A DNA stretch of 34,114 nt from Caulobacteraceae bacterium (GTDB taxonomy: Bacteria > Pseudomonadota > Alphaproteobacteria > Caulobacterales > Caulobacteraceae): the NCBI GenBank assembly GCA_025352085.1, contig JANXUA010000145.1, positions 1 to 34,114 of the forward strand, given 5' to 3'. The notes beneath the pieces are model-generated. The model had not been told where the DNA came from, ran no database searches, and worked only from the letters and a program-made list of their open reading frames with translations. Below, in pieces: positions 24,693 through 33,590 of this stretch (positions within the stretch are counted from its first letter, which is position 1; every line of letters starts with the position of its first letter). The position numbers and the translations under genes were made by a program.

Positions 24693-26551
24693 GATTGAGC
24701 CGCGATCGCCGCTTCATGCGCCTCCGCCGCCGCAACCCACTTGGCCTCGGCTTCGGCCAGACGCTCGGCCGTTCTTGCCCGGCGACGTTGCAGATCGACG
24801 AGGCGGTTGGGGTCGGCGTAGACGGCGGGGCTCGACAGAGTCTCGTCCAGTTCGGCGACCAGTCTGGTTTCGCGGGCGAGGACCTCTTCAGCCGCCTCGA
24901 GTTTGCGCTTGAGCGGCGCCGCGGCGGCGCGTTGGGGAGCGGCGGCCGGAGAGGGCGGTGGGGCCTTGGCGACGGGCTTGCCGGCGTTGCGGGCGCGGTC
25001 GAGGACGAACTTGGCATAGTCGTCCATATCGCCGTCGAAGGGTTTGACCGAACCGTCGGCGGTCAGCCACAGCCGGTCGGCCACCATTTCCATCAAGGAT
25101 CGGTCGTGGGTGATCAGGATTACCGCGCCGGCATAGTCGTTGAGCGCCTCGGTCAGGGCGCGGCGACTGTCGATATCGAGGTGGTTGGTGGGTTCGTCCA
25201 GGATCAGGAGGTGCGGCTTTTCCATCGCCACCATGTTGAGCAACAGCCGCGCCCGCTCGCCGCCGGAAAGGTTGGCGACGGTGGTTTCGACCTTTTCCAC
25301 GGTCATGCCGAACTGAGCCAGACGCGAGCGACGCTGCGCCTCGGTGGCGTCCGGCAGAGCGCGGCGGATGATGGCCAGCGGCGTATCCTCCGGATCCATC
25401 GCCTCGATCTGGTGCTGGTGAAACCAGCCGACCTTCATGCGCCGATCGCGATGGATGTGGCCCCCGCCGATCTTCAGATCGCCGGCGATCATGCGCGCGA
25501 AAGTGCTCTTGCCGGTGCCGTTGACGCCCAGAAGGCCGATGCGGTCATCGACATCCATGCGCAGATTGAGGCGCTTTAGGACCGGCGAACCGCCGTAGCC
25601 GACCTCAACCCCCTCCAAGCGCACCAGAGGCGGGGCGAGCGGGCGGGTGGGAGAGGGGATCAGGAAGGGCGCGACATTGCTTTCGATCGACGGGGCCACG
25701 TCCTGCAGCTTGGCGATCATCTTCAGGCGCGACTGGGCCTGGCGGGCCTTGGCGGCGGAGGCGCGGAAGCGGTCGACGAAGGCCTGCATGTGCGCGCGCT
25801 TGGCGTCGATCTTGCTCTTCATCGCCGTCTGCAGGCGGATCTTTTCGGCCCGTTGGCGCTCGAACTCGGAAAATCCGCCCGTGTAGTAGTCGAGCCGGCC
25901 TTCGGTGAGGTGCAATATGGCGTCCACCGAATGGTCGAGCAGCTCGCGATCGTGGCTGATGATCAGGGCGGTCTTGGGGTATTTGCGCAGGCGCGCTTCC
26001 AGCCACAAGGCGCCCTCGAGATCGAGATAGTTGGTCGGTTCATCCAGCAGCAGCAGGTCGGGCTCGGCGAACAGGGCCGCGGCCATGGCCACGCGCATCC
26101 GCCAACCGCCGGAAAACTCCGCCATCGGCCGGGCCAGATCGTCGTTAGTGAAGCCCAGGCCGCTGAGGATTTCCGCCGCGCGGGCCGGCGCGCGGTCGGC
26201 TTCGATGTCGCTGAGACCCTGGTAGATGTCGGCGATGCGCTCGGGCGGCGCGGTTTCCAACTCCCCAATCAGCGCCGCGCGGCGGGTGTCGGCGGCGAGC
26301 ACCGTTTCGAGAAGAGGGATGGGCGTCGCCGGATGCTCCTGATCCACCGAACCGATCCGCGCGGCCTTGGGCAGATCGATCTCGCCGCCGCCGGCGGCGA
26401 GCGTGCCCAGGATCAGCTTGAACAGAGTCGACTTGCCCGCGCCATTGCGCCCGACCAGCCCGACCTTGACGCTCGCCGGCAGCGTGACGCTGGCGTGGTC
26501 GAAGAAGCGGCGTCCCCAGGCGTCGAGGACAAGATCGTGGATACGGAGCAT
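24689..26551 (-). CDS. ABC-F family ATPase
   Basis: The 620-residue protein has two ABC ATPase domains on one chain and no membrane segment, which defines the ABC-F family. The first Walker A is GRNGAGKST at 34-42, with signature FSGGW and Walker [16 protein letters not shown]. The second is GVNGTGKST at about 340, with [13 protein letters not shown] and [15 protein letters not shown]. The linker between the domains is long and charged, and a C-terminal coiled-coil follows. The set resembles YheS-type members. ABC-F proteins act on ribosomes, easing stalls or controlling elongation. Divergent ndk starts 105 bases away; the small secreted protein is coupled at the 3' end. Confidence 0.92.
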   Translation of the reverse strand: MLRIHDLVLDAWGRRFFDHASVTLPASVKVGLVGRNGAGKSTLFKLILGTLAAGGGEIDLPKAARIGSVDQEHPATPIPLLETVLAADTRRAALIGELETAPPERIADIYQGLSDIEADRAPARAAEILSGLGFTNDDLARPMAEFSGGWRMRVAMAAALFAEPDLLLLDEPTNYLDLEGALWLEARLRKYPKTALIISHDRELLDHSVDAILHLTEGRLDYYTGGFSEFERQRAEKIRLQTAMKSKIDAKRAHMQAFVDRFRASAAKARQAQSRLKMIAKLQDVAPSIESNVAPFLIPSPTRPLAPPLVRLEGVEVGYGGSPVLKRLNLRMDVDDRIGLLGVNGTGKSTFARMIAGDLKIGGGHIHRDRRMKVGWFHQHQIEAMDPEDTPLAIIRRALPDATEAQRRSRLAQFGMTVEKVETTVANLSGGERARLLLNMVAMEKPHLLILDEPTNHLDIDSRRALTEALNDYAGAVILITHDRSLMEMVADRLWLTADGSVKPFDGDMDDYAKFVLDRARNAGKPVAKAPPPSPAAAPQRAAAAPLKRKLEAAEEVLARETRLVAELDETLSSPAVYADPNRLVDLQRRRARTAERLAEAEAKWVAAAEAHEAAIAAQS

Positions 26552-26582
26552 GAGGATACTTTACAGCCGGGGTTACGCCGCC

Positions 26583-26611
26583 TTGGCGAACCGGGCGCGC
26601 GTCGCTATAAG
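26583..26611 (+). promoter_or_regulatory. Probable ndk promoter
   Basis: TTGGCG (26583-26588) and TATAAG (26606-26611) are separated by exactly 17 bases. The same bases fit the Caulobacter form TTGACGS-N14-GCTANAWC as TTGGCGA and GCTATAAG. It would place transcription start near 26618 and give a leader of about 40 bases before ndk. Confidence 0.55.
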
Positions 26612-26656
26612 CCGCCACCCCGACTTTTCCAACCGCTTGCGAGTGATCCCCTCCCT

Positions 26657-27076
26657 ATGACCGAACGCACCTTCTCGATTCTGAAACCCGACGCGACCAA
26701 GCGCAACCTGACCGGCAAGATCAATGCGGTGATCGAGGAGGCGGGCTTGCGCATCGTCGCCCAGCGCCGCATCCGCATGACGCAGGAACAGGCCGAAGAC
26801 TTCTACGACGTCCACCGTGAGCGCCCGTTCTATGGCGAACTGGTGGAGTTCATGACCTCGGCGCCGGTCGTCGTGCAGGTGCTCGAAGGCAAGGACGCCG
26901 TCGCGAAATACCGCGAAGTGATGGGCGCGACCAACCCCGAGCAGGCCGACGCGGGCACCATCCGCAAGCTGTTTGCCCTCTCGGTCGGTGAAAATTCCGT
27001 GCACGGTTCGGACAGCATCGACAACGCCAAGATCGAAATCGCCCAGTTCTTCGACGCGGAAGACATCGTCGGGTAG
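26657..27076 (+). CDS. ndk: Nucleoside diphosphate kinase
   Basis: The 139-residue enzyme keeps nucleoside triphosphate pools balanced by passing phosphate from ATP to other NDPs through a phosphohistidine. The active-site histidine is H116 in [25 protein letters not shown] is the usual N-terminus. The frame is open far upstream, antisense to the ABC-F gene, but ATG 26657 gives the correct family start and length. The following FAD oxidoreductase gene continues in the same reading frame directly after the TAG stop. Confidence 0.97.
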   Translation: MTERTFSILKPDATKRNLTGKINAVIEEAGLRIVAQRRIRMTQEQAEDFYDVHRERPFYGELVEFMTSAPVVVQVLEGKDAVAKYREVMGATNPEQADAGTIRKLFALSVGENSVHGSDSIDNAKIEIAQFFDAEDIVG

Positions 27077-27082
27077 GACGAC

Positions 27083-28174
27083 ATTTCCGGACGCCGCCCC
27101 TTCGACTGCACCGTCGTCGGTGCCAGTTTCGGCGGCGTGTCCTGCGCCATGAGCCTGGCGGCGGCCGGCGTTCCGGTGCGGGTGCTGGAAAAAAAGACCG
27201 ATCCAGGCGCCAAGCTGCACACCACCGGTCTGCTCGTTCGCGATGTTGTCGATGGCGTTGACTGGCTAAGCGAAACGCCGCCGGACATCGTGCGCCGCAT
27301 CGACGGCGTGCGTCTTTACGCGCCCGACATGCATTCAGTTGAACTGGTCGCGCCCGGTTACTATTTTCTCGCGACCGACACGCCGCAACTGATGCGTTGG
27401 ATGACCGACCGCTGCCGTCGGCTTGGCGGGGAAGTTCAGCTCGGGGCGACCTACACCCGCGCGCGCCGCGACGACGACGGTTTCGAGATCGACGGCTTTG
27501 GCCGGACGAGCTTTCTCGTCGGCGCCGATGGGCCTAGGTCGCGCGTCGCCCGGGATCTGGGCCTGGGCGAAAATCGACGGTTTCTGTTCGGCATTGAGCA
27601 CGAATATGCCGGCGCACAAATCGCCGAGCCGCATCTGCTGCATTGCTTCATCGATCACCGACTCGCCCCCGGCTATATCGGCTGGGCCGTGAGAGGGGTA
27701 GGCCAGGTTCAGGTTGGCCTCGCGCGCCGCGCCGATGCGCCCGGCGTCGCCAAGGAGGCGATGGCCGCCTTTCTCACCAAGATTGCGCCGGTGATCGACC
27801 TGCGCGACGTCCATCCGAGCCACATCCGCGCGGGCCTCATTCCCTGCGGCGGCGTTGTGTCCCCGGTCGCGGCCGAGCGGGTTCTGCTCGTCGGCGATTC
27901 GGCCGGCATGGTCTCGCCGGTCACCGCCGGCGGCATTCACACCGCCCTCAAGCACGGCCAAGCGGCCGGCCGCGCCATCGCCGACTTCGCCGCCGGCAAA
28001 CGCGCCGATCCCAGCCGCTGGTTCACCCAGACCTATCCCAAATTCCGCGCCAAGCGGGCGCTGCGTTGGGCCTTCGACCATTTCCAGAACGACCTCACCT
28101 TCAACCTCCTGCTCGGCTCGCCCCCCATGCGGGCGGCCGCGCGATTGATTTTCTTTCATCGGGCGAGAGGGTAG
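27083..28174 (+). CDS. FAD-dependent oxidoreductase (geranylgeranyl reductase-like)
   Basis: The protein has an FAD-binding Rossmann start FDCTVVGASFGG, a middle GADGPRSRVARDLGL, and a late segment VLLVGDSAGMVSPVTAGGIHTALKHG. Together these fit the geranylgeranyl reductase-like branch of FAD oxidoreductases. The substrate is unknown. The start is unusual. The first ATG, GTG or TTG is GTG 27137, after the FAD-binding glycines, which cannot be right for a functional protein. Between the ndk stop (27074-27076, same frame) and that GTG, the only near-cognate start is ATT at 27083, with AGGA four bases upstream. I use 27083, giving 363 residues with GASFGG at 13-18. Readthrough of the ndk TAG is the less likely alternative. 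hisD follows ten bases later. Confidence 0.75.
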   Translation: MSGRRPFDCTVVGASFGGVSCAMSLAAAGVPVRVLEKKTDPGAKLHTTGLLVRDVVDGVDWLSETPPDIVRRIDGVRLYAPDMHSVELVAPGYYFLATDTPQLMRWMTDRCRRLGGEVQLGATYTRARRDDDGFEIDGFGRTSFLVGADGPRSRVARDLGLGENRRFLFGIEHEYAGAQIAEPHLLHCFIDHRLAPGYIGWAVRGVGQVQVGLARRADAPGVAKEAMAAFLTKIAPVIDLRDVHPSHIRAGLIPCGGVVSPVAAERVLLVGDSAGMVSPVTAGGIHTALKHGQAAGRAIADFAAGKRADPSRWFTQTYPKFRAKRALRWAFDHFQNDLTFNLLLGSPPMRAAARLIFFHRARG

Positions 28175-28184
28175 AAGCGCGCCC

Positions 28185-29462
28185 ATGCGCCGCCTCAACG
28201 CCTCCGATCCCAAATTCGCCGCCGTCTTCGCCGCCTTTCTGGCCGAGGCGCGCGGCTCGCCCGCTGATGTCGAGACGGCGGCGGCGGGGGTGATCGAGGC
28301 GGTGCGCCGCGAGGGTGTGCCCGCTTTGCTGCGCTTTTCCCAAGACTTTGACGGCGTGACGCTCGACGAGGCGGGCCTGCGCGTCTCCGAGGACGAGATC
28401 GAGGCGGGCGTCGCGGCTTGCCCAGCCGAGGTGCGGGACGCCCTGGCCTTCGCGGCGGCGCGCATCCGCGACTATCACGAGCGCCTGCGTCCGACTGACG
28501 GGCAGTTCACCGACGCGGCGGGCGTCGATCTGGGCTGGCGTTGGAGCCCGCTCGATGCGGTGGGCGTGTATGTACCGGGCGGTCGGGCGGCCTATCCCTC
28601 AACGGTGCTGATGAACGTCATCCCGGCCAAGGTCGCCGGAGTGAGCCGCATCGCCATGGTGACGCCGCCCGGCGGCGTGCAGCCGGCCGTGCTGGCGGCG
28701 GCGCGGGTTGCGGGGGTGAGCGAGATCTGGCGGGTCGGCGGCGCCCACGCGGTGGCGGCGCTGGCCTATGGCGCGGGGCCGATCGCACCGGTGGACAAGA
28801 TCGTCGGGCCGGGCAACGCCTATGTCACTGCCGCCAAGCGCCGGGTCTATGGCCATGTCGGCATCGATTCCCTGGCCGGGCCGTCGGAAGTGGTGGTGGT
28901 GGCCGACGGGGCCAACGATCCGGCCTGGATCGCCGCCGACCTCCTGGCCCAGGCCGAGCACGACCCCGACGCCCAGTCGATCCTGATCACCGACGATGCG
29001 GCCTTCGCGGGCGCCGTCGACGCGGCGATTGCGGCGCAGCTCGTCACGCTTGCCACCGCTAAGACGGCGGCGGCCTCCTGGCGCGACCATGGCGCGATCA
29101 TCATAGCGCCGCTGGACCGCGCGCCCGACTTGGTCAATCAGATCGCGCCCGAGCATGTGCAATTCGCCGTCGCCGATCCAGAGGCTCTGGCGGCGCGGGT
29201 GCGCCACGCCGGCGCGATCTTCCTGGGGCGCCACACGCCGGAAGCCATAGGCGATTACGTCGCCGGCTCAAATCACGTCCTGCCAACCAGCCGCGCGGCG
29301 CGCTTCTCGTCCGGTCTGTCGACGGTGGATTTCCTCAAGCGCACATCCATCGTGGGGTGTGACAGCGACGCTTTTGCCCAGTTGGCCGACGCCGGAGTGG
29401 CGCTGGCGGAGATCGAAGGCCTGCCCGCGCACGCCCGCTCGATGGCTATTCGTAAGAACTAG
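28185..29462 (+). CDS. hisD: Histidinol dehydrogenase
   Basis: The 425-residue enzyme catalyses the last two steps of histidine synthesis, oxidising histidinol to histidine with two NAD. PLDAVGVYVPGGRAAYPSTV, the cofactor-region KIVGPGNAYVTAAKR, the zinc-region QAEHDPDAQ and APEHVQFAV, and SNHVLPTSRAARFSSGLS are all visible. ATG 28185 gives the usual length. It starts the alphaproteobacterial run hisD - UPF0262 - phosphatase - infA. Confidence 0.97.
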   Translation: MRRLNASDPKFAAVFAAFLAEARGSPADVETAAAGVIEAVRREGVPALLRFSQDFDGVTLDEAGLRVSEDEIEAGVAACPAEVRDALAFAAARIRDYHERLRPTDGQFTDAAGVDLGWRWSPLDAVGVYVPGGRAAYPSTVLMNVIPAKVAGVSRIAMVTPPGGVQPAVLAAARVAGVSEIWRVGGAHAVAALAYGAGPIAPVDKIVGPGNAYVTAAKRRVYGHVGIDSLAGPSEVVVVADGANDPAWIAADLLAQAEHDPDAQSILITDDAAFAGAVDAAIAAQLVTLATAKTAAASWRDHGAIIIAPLDRAPDLVNQIAPEHVQFAVADPEALAARVRHAGAIFLGRHTPEAIGDYVAGSNHVLPTSRAARFSSGLSTVDFLKRTSIVGCDSDAFAQLADAGVALAEIEGLPAHARSMAIRKN

Positions 29463-29514
29463 CCGCGGCGACATCGATTTTGCCGCGACGCATTGGAGCG
29501 GCTAAGACCCGATC

Positions 29515-29991
29515 ATGGCCGATCCCGCCGCCTCGCACCGCCTGCAGTCCGTCATCCTGGACGATGAGTCCCTGGCGGCGGTGTCGCGCGACCAGGACCA
29601 GGAACGCCAGATCGCCATCTTCGATTTGCTGGAGGACAACCGGTTCGCCCCCGACGGTGCGGACGCCGGGCTGTTTGATCTGAGGATCGCCCTGATCGAG
29701 AACCGCCTGGCTTTGGACATCACCGGCCCGGCGTATGAGCGTCGGCACCTGCTGTCGCTCTCGCCGTTCCGAGCGGTGGTGCGCGACTACCGCATGGTCT
29801 GCGAAAGCTATTACGAGGCCATCCGCCACGCGACGCCCTCGCGGATCGAGGCCTTGGACATGGGACGGCGGGGCCTACACGACGAGGGATCGGCCCTGCT
29901 CAAGGCCCGCCTGGAGGGCAAGGTCGAGATCGATCTTGACACCGCGCGGCGGCTGTTCACGCTGATCTGCGCCCTGCACTGGCGGGGGTGA
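29515..29991 (+). CDS. UPF0262 family protein
   Basis: The 158-residue protein matches UPF0262, a family restricted to alphaproteobacteria: [30 protein letters not shown] at the start, [35 protein letters not shown] and [20 protein letters not shown]. Its function is unknown. It stands between hisD and a phosphatase and overlaps the start of the latter by four bases, so it is probably made in the same operon. No signal peptide or membrane segment is seen. Confidence 0.92.
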   Translation: MADPAASHRLQSVILDDESLAAVSRDQDQERQIAIFDLLEDNRFAPDGADAGLFDLRIALIENRLALDITGPAYERRHLLSLSPFRAVVRDYRMVCESYYEAIRHATPSRIEALDMGRRGLHDEGSALLKARLEGKVEIDLDTARRLFTLICALHWRG

Positions 29992-30461
29992 CGATGGCTT
30001 CGCCGCTGGGCGCGGTTCTGTTCGCCTGCAACCTCAATCGCGTGCGCTCGCCGATGGCGGCGGGTTTGATGCGCCGGCTGTTTGGCGCGCGGGTCTTCAC
30101 CGACAGCTGCGGCCTGCACACCGGGCGCGGGCGCGCCGACGACGACGGCCTGCCCGACCCATTCGTCCTGGTGGTCATGGATGAAGTTGGGGTTGATCTG
30201 ACCGGTCATCGCCCGAAAAATTTCGACGATCTTGAAGACGATTCCTTCGACTTGGTGATTTCGTTGACGCCCGAAGCGCATCACCGCGCCGTCGAGCTCA
30301 GCCGCCACCGCGCCGTCGAGTTGGAATATTGGCCGACGCAGGACCCCACCTTGATCATGGGTGCGCGCGAATCGGTGTTGGACGCCTATCGCGCGATGCG
30401 CGACGGCCTCGAGGCGCGGCTGCTTGCGCGGTTTGGTCAGACGCGGACGTTTGGGGGTTAG
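29988..30461 (+). CDS. Low-molecular-weight protein tyrosine phosphatase-like protein
   Basis: The 157-residue protein carries the CX5R loop, C-N-L-N-R-V-R-S at residues 14-21, close to the N-terminus as expected for low-molecular-weight phosphatases or arsenate reductases. The DP pair in YWPTQDPT near the C-terminus fits the family's general-acid aspartate. GTG 29988 overlaps the UPF0262 stop; ATG 29994 is an alternative that gives 155 residues. In alphaproteobacteria this gene often follows UPF0262 and precedes infA. Here an opposite-strand gene lies between it and infA. Phosphatase activity is inferred. Confidence 0.85.
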   Translation: MTMASPLGAVLFACNLNRVRSPMAAGLMRRLFGARVFTDSCGLHTGRGRADDDGLPDPFVLVVMDEVGVDLTGHRPKNFDDLEDDSFDLVISLTPEAHHRAVELSRHRAVELEYWPTQDPTLIMGARESVLDAYRAMRDGLEARLLARFGQTRTFGG

Positions 30462-30464
30462 TTC

Positions 30465-31424
30465 TTACGGCGCCGGCGCCGCATATCCTTCGATGCGCTC
30501 GAACACATATCCGGCGGCCTGTGCGTCGGCTTCGCCTTGCGCCGTAGCGATCAACATTTCGCGGCCGGTCGCGATGTTGCGGTATTGCTTGAGGCCGACG
30601 GCGCCGGCCACTGGATGGGTCCAGACATAGCCCTGGACGCCGTAGAAGGTCGCACCGTCGCCCTGCGCGCGCTCGCCCTGCAGGGTGGCGACGGTGACGT
30701 GGGCGCCCGAAGCGGCTTCGTATAGTTTCAACGGTGCCATATCCCGTCCCGGTTCGGCGAACACCAGGGCTTCGGTTCGGACGCGGGCGTATTGGGCCGC
30801 TACAGCGCGCGCGGTGGCGTTCTGCGCGGCGATGCTCTCGAAATCGTCGCCCGCCGGCGCGCGGAACAGGTCCAGCGGCGCCTTGGCGGCTGCGGCGTCG
30901 AGGCCGAGCGCGGCGCTGGCGATCTGGGCGCCGTGCTCTTCGTCGCAGGAATCGAGCGACCGACTATAGGTAAGCGAGCCGCCTTCGAACATCTGACGCT
31001 GGCCATCGGGCGTGTTTTCGGCGTCGTTGATCGGCAGGCCGAGCCACCCGCCCGGTCCGCCGAACTGGAAATATCTCCGATAGCAGGCGACCACCGAGTA
31101 GGCTTGGCCCGCGCGGGGGCCGGAGGTGTGCCAGACCACGGTTCCGCCGGCGAAGGTGGCGGCGCGTCCTCCAGAGCCCTGCGGCGACGCCGATGTGTCG
31201 GCCTCGCGGTCCGTGGGGCAGCCCAGCCGGCCGGTTTCACCGCCCAGGGCGCGCCATTCGCTCAAGATCGGCGCGCTCAAGGTCTGGCCGCACGCCGCGT
31301 CGCCCGCGACCCCGGCCGCCGGAGGCGGCGCGGCCGGCGCGGCGAGCAAGCCCGTTGGAGCCAACGCGAGCCACGCACCTAGGGCTCTGGCGCCCCGGAT
31401 CATTCGAACCTGCCCGTCGATCAT
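30465..31424 (-). CDS. Secreted LGFP-repeat / DUF5648-like protein
   Basis: The 319-residue protein has a signal peptide (MIRGARALGAWLALAP... then AAPAAPP). Two LGFP-like repeats follow: one at about 52-108 (EWRALGGETGRLGCPTDRE, then FAGGTVVWHT) and one at about 116-157 (YFQFGGPGGWLGLPINDAE, then FEGGSLTYSRS). The C-terminal part, about 230-316, resembles DUF5648: PLKLYEAASGAHVTVAT, YGVQGYVWTHP, QYRNIATGREMLIATAQGEA and AGYVFERIEGYA. LGFP repeats are best known in actinobacterial cell-wall proteins. ATG 31424 has GAGG seven bases upstream; ATG 31403 is an alternative. It faces the phosphatase gene three bases away and breaks the usual link to infA. Function unknown; a cell-wall or sugar-binding role is a guess. 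Confidence 0.75.
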   Translation of the reverse strand: MIDGQVRMIRGARALGAWLALAPTGLLAAPAAPPPAAGVAGDAACGQTLSAPILSEWRALGGETGRLGCPTDREADTSASPQGSGGRAATFAGGTVVWHTSGPRAGQAYSVVACYRRYFQFGGPGGWLGLPINDAENTPDGQRQMFEGGSLTYSRSLDSCDEEHGAQIASAALGLDAAAAKAPLDLFRAPAGDDFESIAAQNATARAVAAQYARVRTEALVFAEPGRDMAPLKLYEAASGAHVTVATLQGERAQGDGATFYGVQGYVWTHPVAGAVGLKQYRNIATGREMLIATAQGEADAQAAGYVFERIEGYAAPAP

Positions 31425-31591
31425 GATTAAGCCTCACTCCACCCCGAACACATGGGGTTTGCCGTGTCGATCCGCCATCTACCTGCTAACCATCGACCTG
31501 AGGGCCCGCAATGCGTATGATTGACCCGCGGCGCGGCGCCTTCATGGCAAAAGCGGGTCGCGCCGTTACTTTGTTTCCTTTGAGGAGCCGC
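31425..31591. promoter_or_regulatory. Divergent region upstream of infA
   Basis: A long hairpin (GACCCGC 31523-31529 / GCGGGTC 31553-31559, with GGCGCGGCGCC inside) lies in the infA leader. TGAGGAG at 31581-31587 is the infA ribosome-binding site, four bases before the ATG. I see no convincing promoter boxes. Confidence 0.35.
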
Positions 31592-31810
31592 ATGGCGAAA
31601 GAAGAACTGCTGGAGTTTCCAGGCACGGTTAGTGAACTGCTGCCCAACGCCACCTTCCGGGTAATGCTGGAGAATGAACACGAAATTATCGCCCATACCG
31701 CGGGCAAGATGCGCAAGAACCGCATTCGCGTCCTGGCCGGCGACAAGGTGCTTGTGGAGATGACTCCCTACGATTTGAGCAAGGGGCGGATCACCTACCG
31801 CTTCAAATAG
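31592..31810 (+). CDS. infA: Translation initiation factor IF-1
   Basis: The 72-residue S1-domain protein is the standard IF-1 ([19 protein letters not shown], then [20 protein letters not shown] and [15 protein letters not shown]). It blocks the A site during initiation. The frame extends upstream to 31511, but the family start is ATG 31592 with TGAGGAG four bases before it. The gene is separated from the hisD-phosphatase run by an opposite-strand gene. Confidence 0.98.
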   Translation: MAKEELLEFPGTVSELLPNATFRVMLENEHEIIAHTAGKMRKNRIRVLAGDKVLVEMTPYDLSKGRITYRFK

Positions 31811-31861
31811 AATCTGCGTGCAAATGCATCAGGCTCTAGGGGGTGGACTTAAAGGGTCTCG

Positions 31862-32569
31862 ATGGACTGGCTGAAGAATCGGCGCGTGGTGGTGTTCGGC
31901 GGCATGGGCCTGGCCCTGGTCGCCGGTCTGGGGATCGCCGCGATGATCGCCGCGAGCGGCGCGGCCCATGACGAAGCCCCGCCGGCGTCGCAGGGCGGCC
32001 TGGTGGTGCAGACCGGTCGCGACGACGATATCAAGCTTGATCCCAAGCGGCCGCTGCGTTGTTTCGTGAACGGCCAGTTCGTCGGCGAGCTGCCCTTAAG
32101 CGACTGCGCGCAGAAAAACGGCGTCGCGACCGGCGCACTGGATGTCGGCCTCGATCAGAGTGGCGCTCTGGCTGCGGCGAACGGCGGCGGCGCCCATCTG
32201 ACCCCCCTGTCGCCTGACGCCAATACGTCCGCGGCGAATGGTTCTGCGTCCGCCGACCTGGGCTTTCCGGCCGCCGTCGATGATCAGAAGGCCGTGCCGC
32301 TCGCCCGCAAGACCATGATCTGTTGGCGTTATGCCGAGGGCCAGTGGGCGCGCGTGCCGGGCGAGATCGACCTCGCCGCCTGCGTGCGGGCGGTGTTCGC
32401 CGGACATTGCGCCCCGGCGGGCGGCGCCGGTTTCGGCCGCTGGGGCGAGCGGGGCCTCCGGTTGACATCGGGGAAGATTGAACTGACCTCGGAGGACGGG
32501 GACTATCGCCCCCTGACGACCCAGACCGCCGACTGCGCCATCGCGCCATTCGGCCGATCGCCGCAATAG
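31862..32569 (+). CDS. Membrane-anchored protein, unknown function
   Basis: The 235-residue protein has one hydrophobic segment near the N-terminus (residues 10-31, VVFGGMGLALVAGLGIAAMI), so it is probably anchored with the rest in the periplasm. The soluble part has RCFVNGQFVGELPLSDCAQKNG and MICWRYAEGQWARVPGEIDLAACVRAVF, each with paired cysteines that could form disulfides. I do not recognise a family. The upstream gap of 51 bases contains a lone 12-base copy of a half-site of the hairpin repeat at 4507-4556 (GCATCAGGCTCT). Confidence 0.7.
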   Translation: MDWLKNRRVVVFGGMGLALVAGLGIAAMIAASGAAHDEAPPASQGGLVVQTGRDDDIKLDPKRPLRCFVNGQFVGELPLSDCAQKNGVATGALDVGLDQSGALAAANGGGAHLTPLSPDANTSAANGSASADLGFPAAVDDQKAVPLARKTMICWRYAEGQWARVPGEIDLAACVRAVFAGHCAPAGGAGFGRWGERGLRLTSGKIELTSEDGDYRPLTTQTADCAIAPFGRSPQ

Positions 32570-32590
32570 ACGCTTTTTAAGGATGCGCGC

Positions 32591-32977
32591 ATGTCTCGCC
32601 TCGCCCTCGCCATTGCCCTGATGGTTCCGTTCGGCCTCACCGGTTGCGCCAAAACCCTGGAGGCGCCGACAGATGCGGGGGTGTGCTGGCATCTTGTGTC
32701 CCTGCCGGGCGGCAAGGTGAAATTCAACCGCCTTGCTGATCATCAACCGACCCTCGAAAACTGCGCCGCGCAACTCGAGATCATGCGTCGGAACTTCCAG
32801 TCCCTCGGCGCCGGGCAGGACAGCGTGACGGGCGCCTATCAGGGTCAGTTCCTTTTTATCCAGCCGGAAGGCGTGTTCACCGCCCAAACCTACAGCGGCC
32901 ATCACTATAACCTCATGGTGCGCACTGGCGATGGCCGCCTGGCCGTGCCGGGGGCCATGCCGCAGGCGCCGCAATAA
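32591..32977 (+). CDS. Small lipoprotein, unknown function
   Basis: The 128-residue protein begins MSRLALAIALMVPFGLTGC: a signal peptide with a clear lipobox (L-T-G-C), lipidated Cys19. The mature part holds VCWHLVSLPGGKVKFNRLAD, NCAAQLEIMRRNF and FLFIQPEGVFTAQTYSG. Two mature cysteines (in VCW and NCA) may pair. It follows the previous gene by 21 bases and may be co-transcribed. Function unknown. Confidence 0.75.
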   Translation: MSRLALAIALMVPFGLTGCAKTLEAPTDAGVCWHLVSLPGGKVKFNRLADHQPTLENCAAQLEIMRRNFQSLGAGQDSVTGAYQGQFLFIQPEGVFTAQTYSGHHYNLMVRTGDGRLAVPGAMPQAPQ

Positions 32978-32987
32978 CAAGAGCAGT

Positions 32988-33530
32988 CTAACGTCTTGTG
33001 GCGTGGTCGCGGTTGGAGCGGGCGAGATAGGCGCGCAGGCTGGCCTCGCTGGCGCTCTGGATGTCGGCGATACGCCAGCCACCCTTGACCCGAGACAGGC
33101 GAATGACTAACCGGCGGACGTCCGGCGGCGAACTGGCCGCGAAGGTCAGGGTGACCACCGCGCGGGCGCTGGACGGGCCGGTCTTGCTGACCGCGCCGAC
33201 CTTGACTTGAAGACCGCCGTCGTCCTGGCAATCGCATAGCGGATCGCCGTCGAGGGCGCCGACCTCGCCGTTGGCGAATTTCTGGTCCTGGCGGATCAGT
33301 CCCGTCAGGTCGGGGGTAAAGATTTTGGGCGCATCGGCCCCGACCGGATCGAACGCCCCCGGCGTATCGGCGGTCGGATAGTGACGATAGACGCCGACCA
33401 GGAAGGCCCTAGCGTCCGCCGTCGGCGCCCCGTTGACAGACAAAGGCACGGCCCCTGCCGCAAGGACGGCGACAATACAAAGGCGCCGCAGCGACCTGTG
33501 GGATACCGCCTCGAAAGGGGAGTGGGTCAT
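32988..33530 (-). CDS. Secreted DUF3828-like protein
   Basis: The 180-residue protein has a signal peptide (positive start, then LCIVAVLAAGAVPLSVNGAP). The mature part has FLVGVYRHYPTA, FTPDLTGLIRQDQ, the cysteine pair in GDPLCDCQDDGGL, and an end of alternating strands RRLVIRLSRVKGGWRIADI. This order fits DUF3828-type periplasmic proteins, whose role is unknown. Its start lies 39 bases from a GAAC-N7-GAAC SOS-type box shared with ssb. It is convergent with the small lipoprotein, ten bases apart. Confidence 0.72.
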   Translation of the reverse strand: MTHSPFEAVSHRSLRRLCIVAVLAAGAVPLSVNGAPTADARAFLVGVYRHYPTADTPGAFDPVGADAPKIFTPDLTGLIRQDQKFANGEVGALDGDPLCDCQDDGGLQVKVGAVSKTGPSSARAVVTLTFAASSPPDVRRLVIRLSRVKGGWRIADIQSASEASLRAYLARSNRDHATRR

Positions 33531-33568
33531 GGGCGATGTTCCGTGAGATTGACGGGCGAGGCAAGCGG

Positions 33569-33583
33569 GAACAAAAAGAGAAC
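33569..33583. promoter_or_regulatory. SOS box (LexA site, GAAC-N7-GAAC)
   Basis: GAAC-AAAAAGA-GAAC is a perfect direct repeat with seven-base spacing. On the other strand it reads GTTC-N7-GTTC, the LexA box of alphaproteobacteria. It lies 91 bases before ssb and 39 bases before the divergent DUF3828-like gene, so LexA could control either or both. Confidence 0.7.
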
Positions 33584-33590
33584 ATATCCC

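Noticed and set aside
25790-26656. Open frame upstream of and in frame with ndk, antisense to the ABC-F gene
   Set aside because: The ATG at 26657 gives the exact NDK family start and length, and the upstream part is a shadow of the ABC-F gene.
27137-28174. GTG 27137 as the start of the FAD oxidoreductase
   Set aside because: It would remove the FAD-binding glycines, which are encoded just upstream in the same frame.
31511-31591. N-terminal extension of IF-1
   Set aside because: IF-1 starts MAKEELLE after a TGAGGAG ribosome-binding site; the 27 extra residues are leader sequence that also forms a hairpin.
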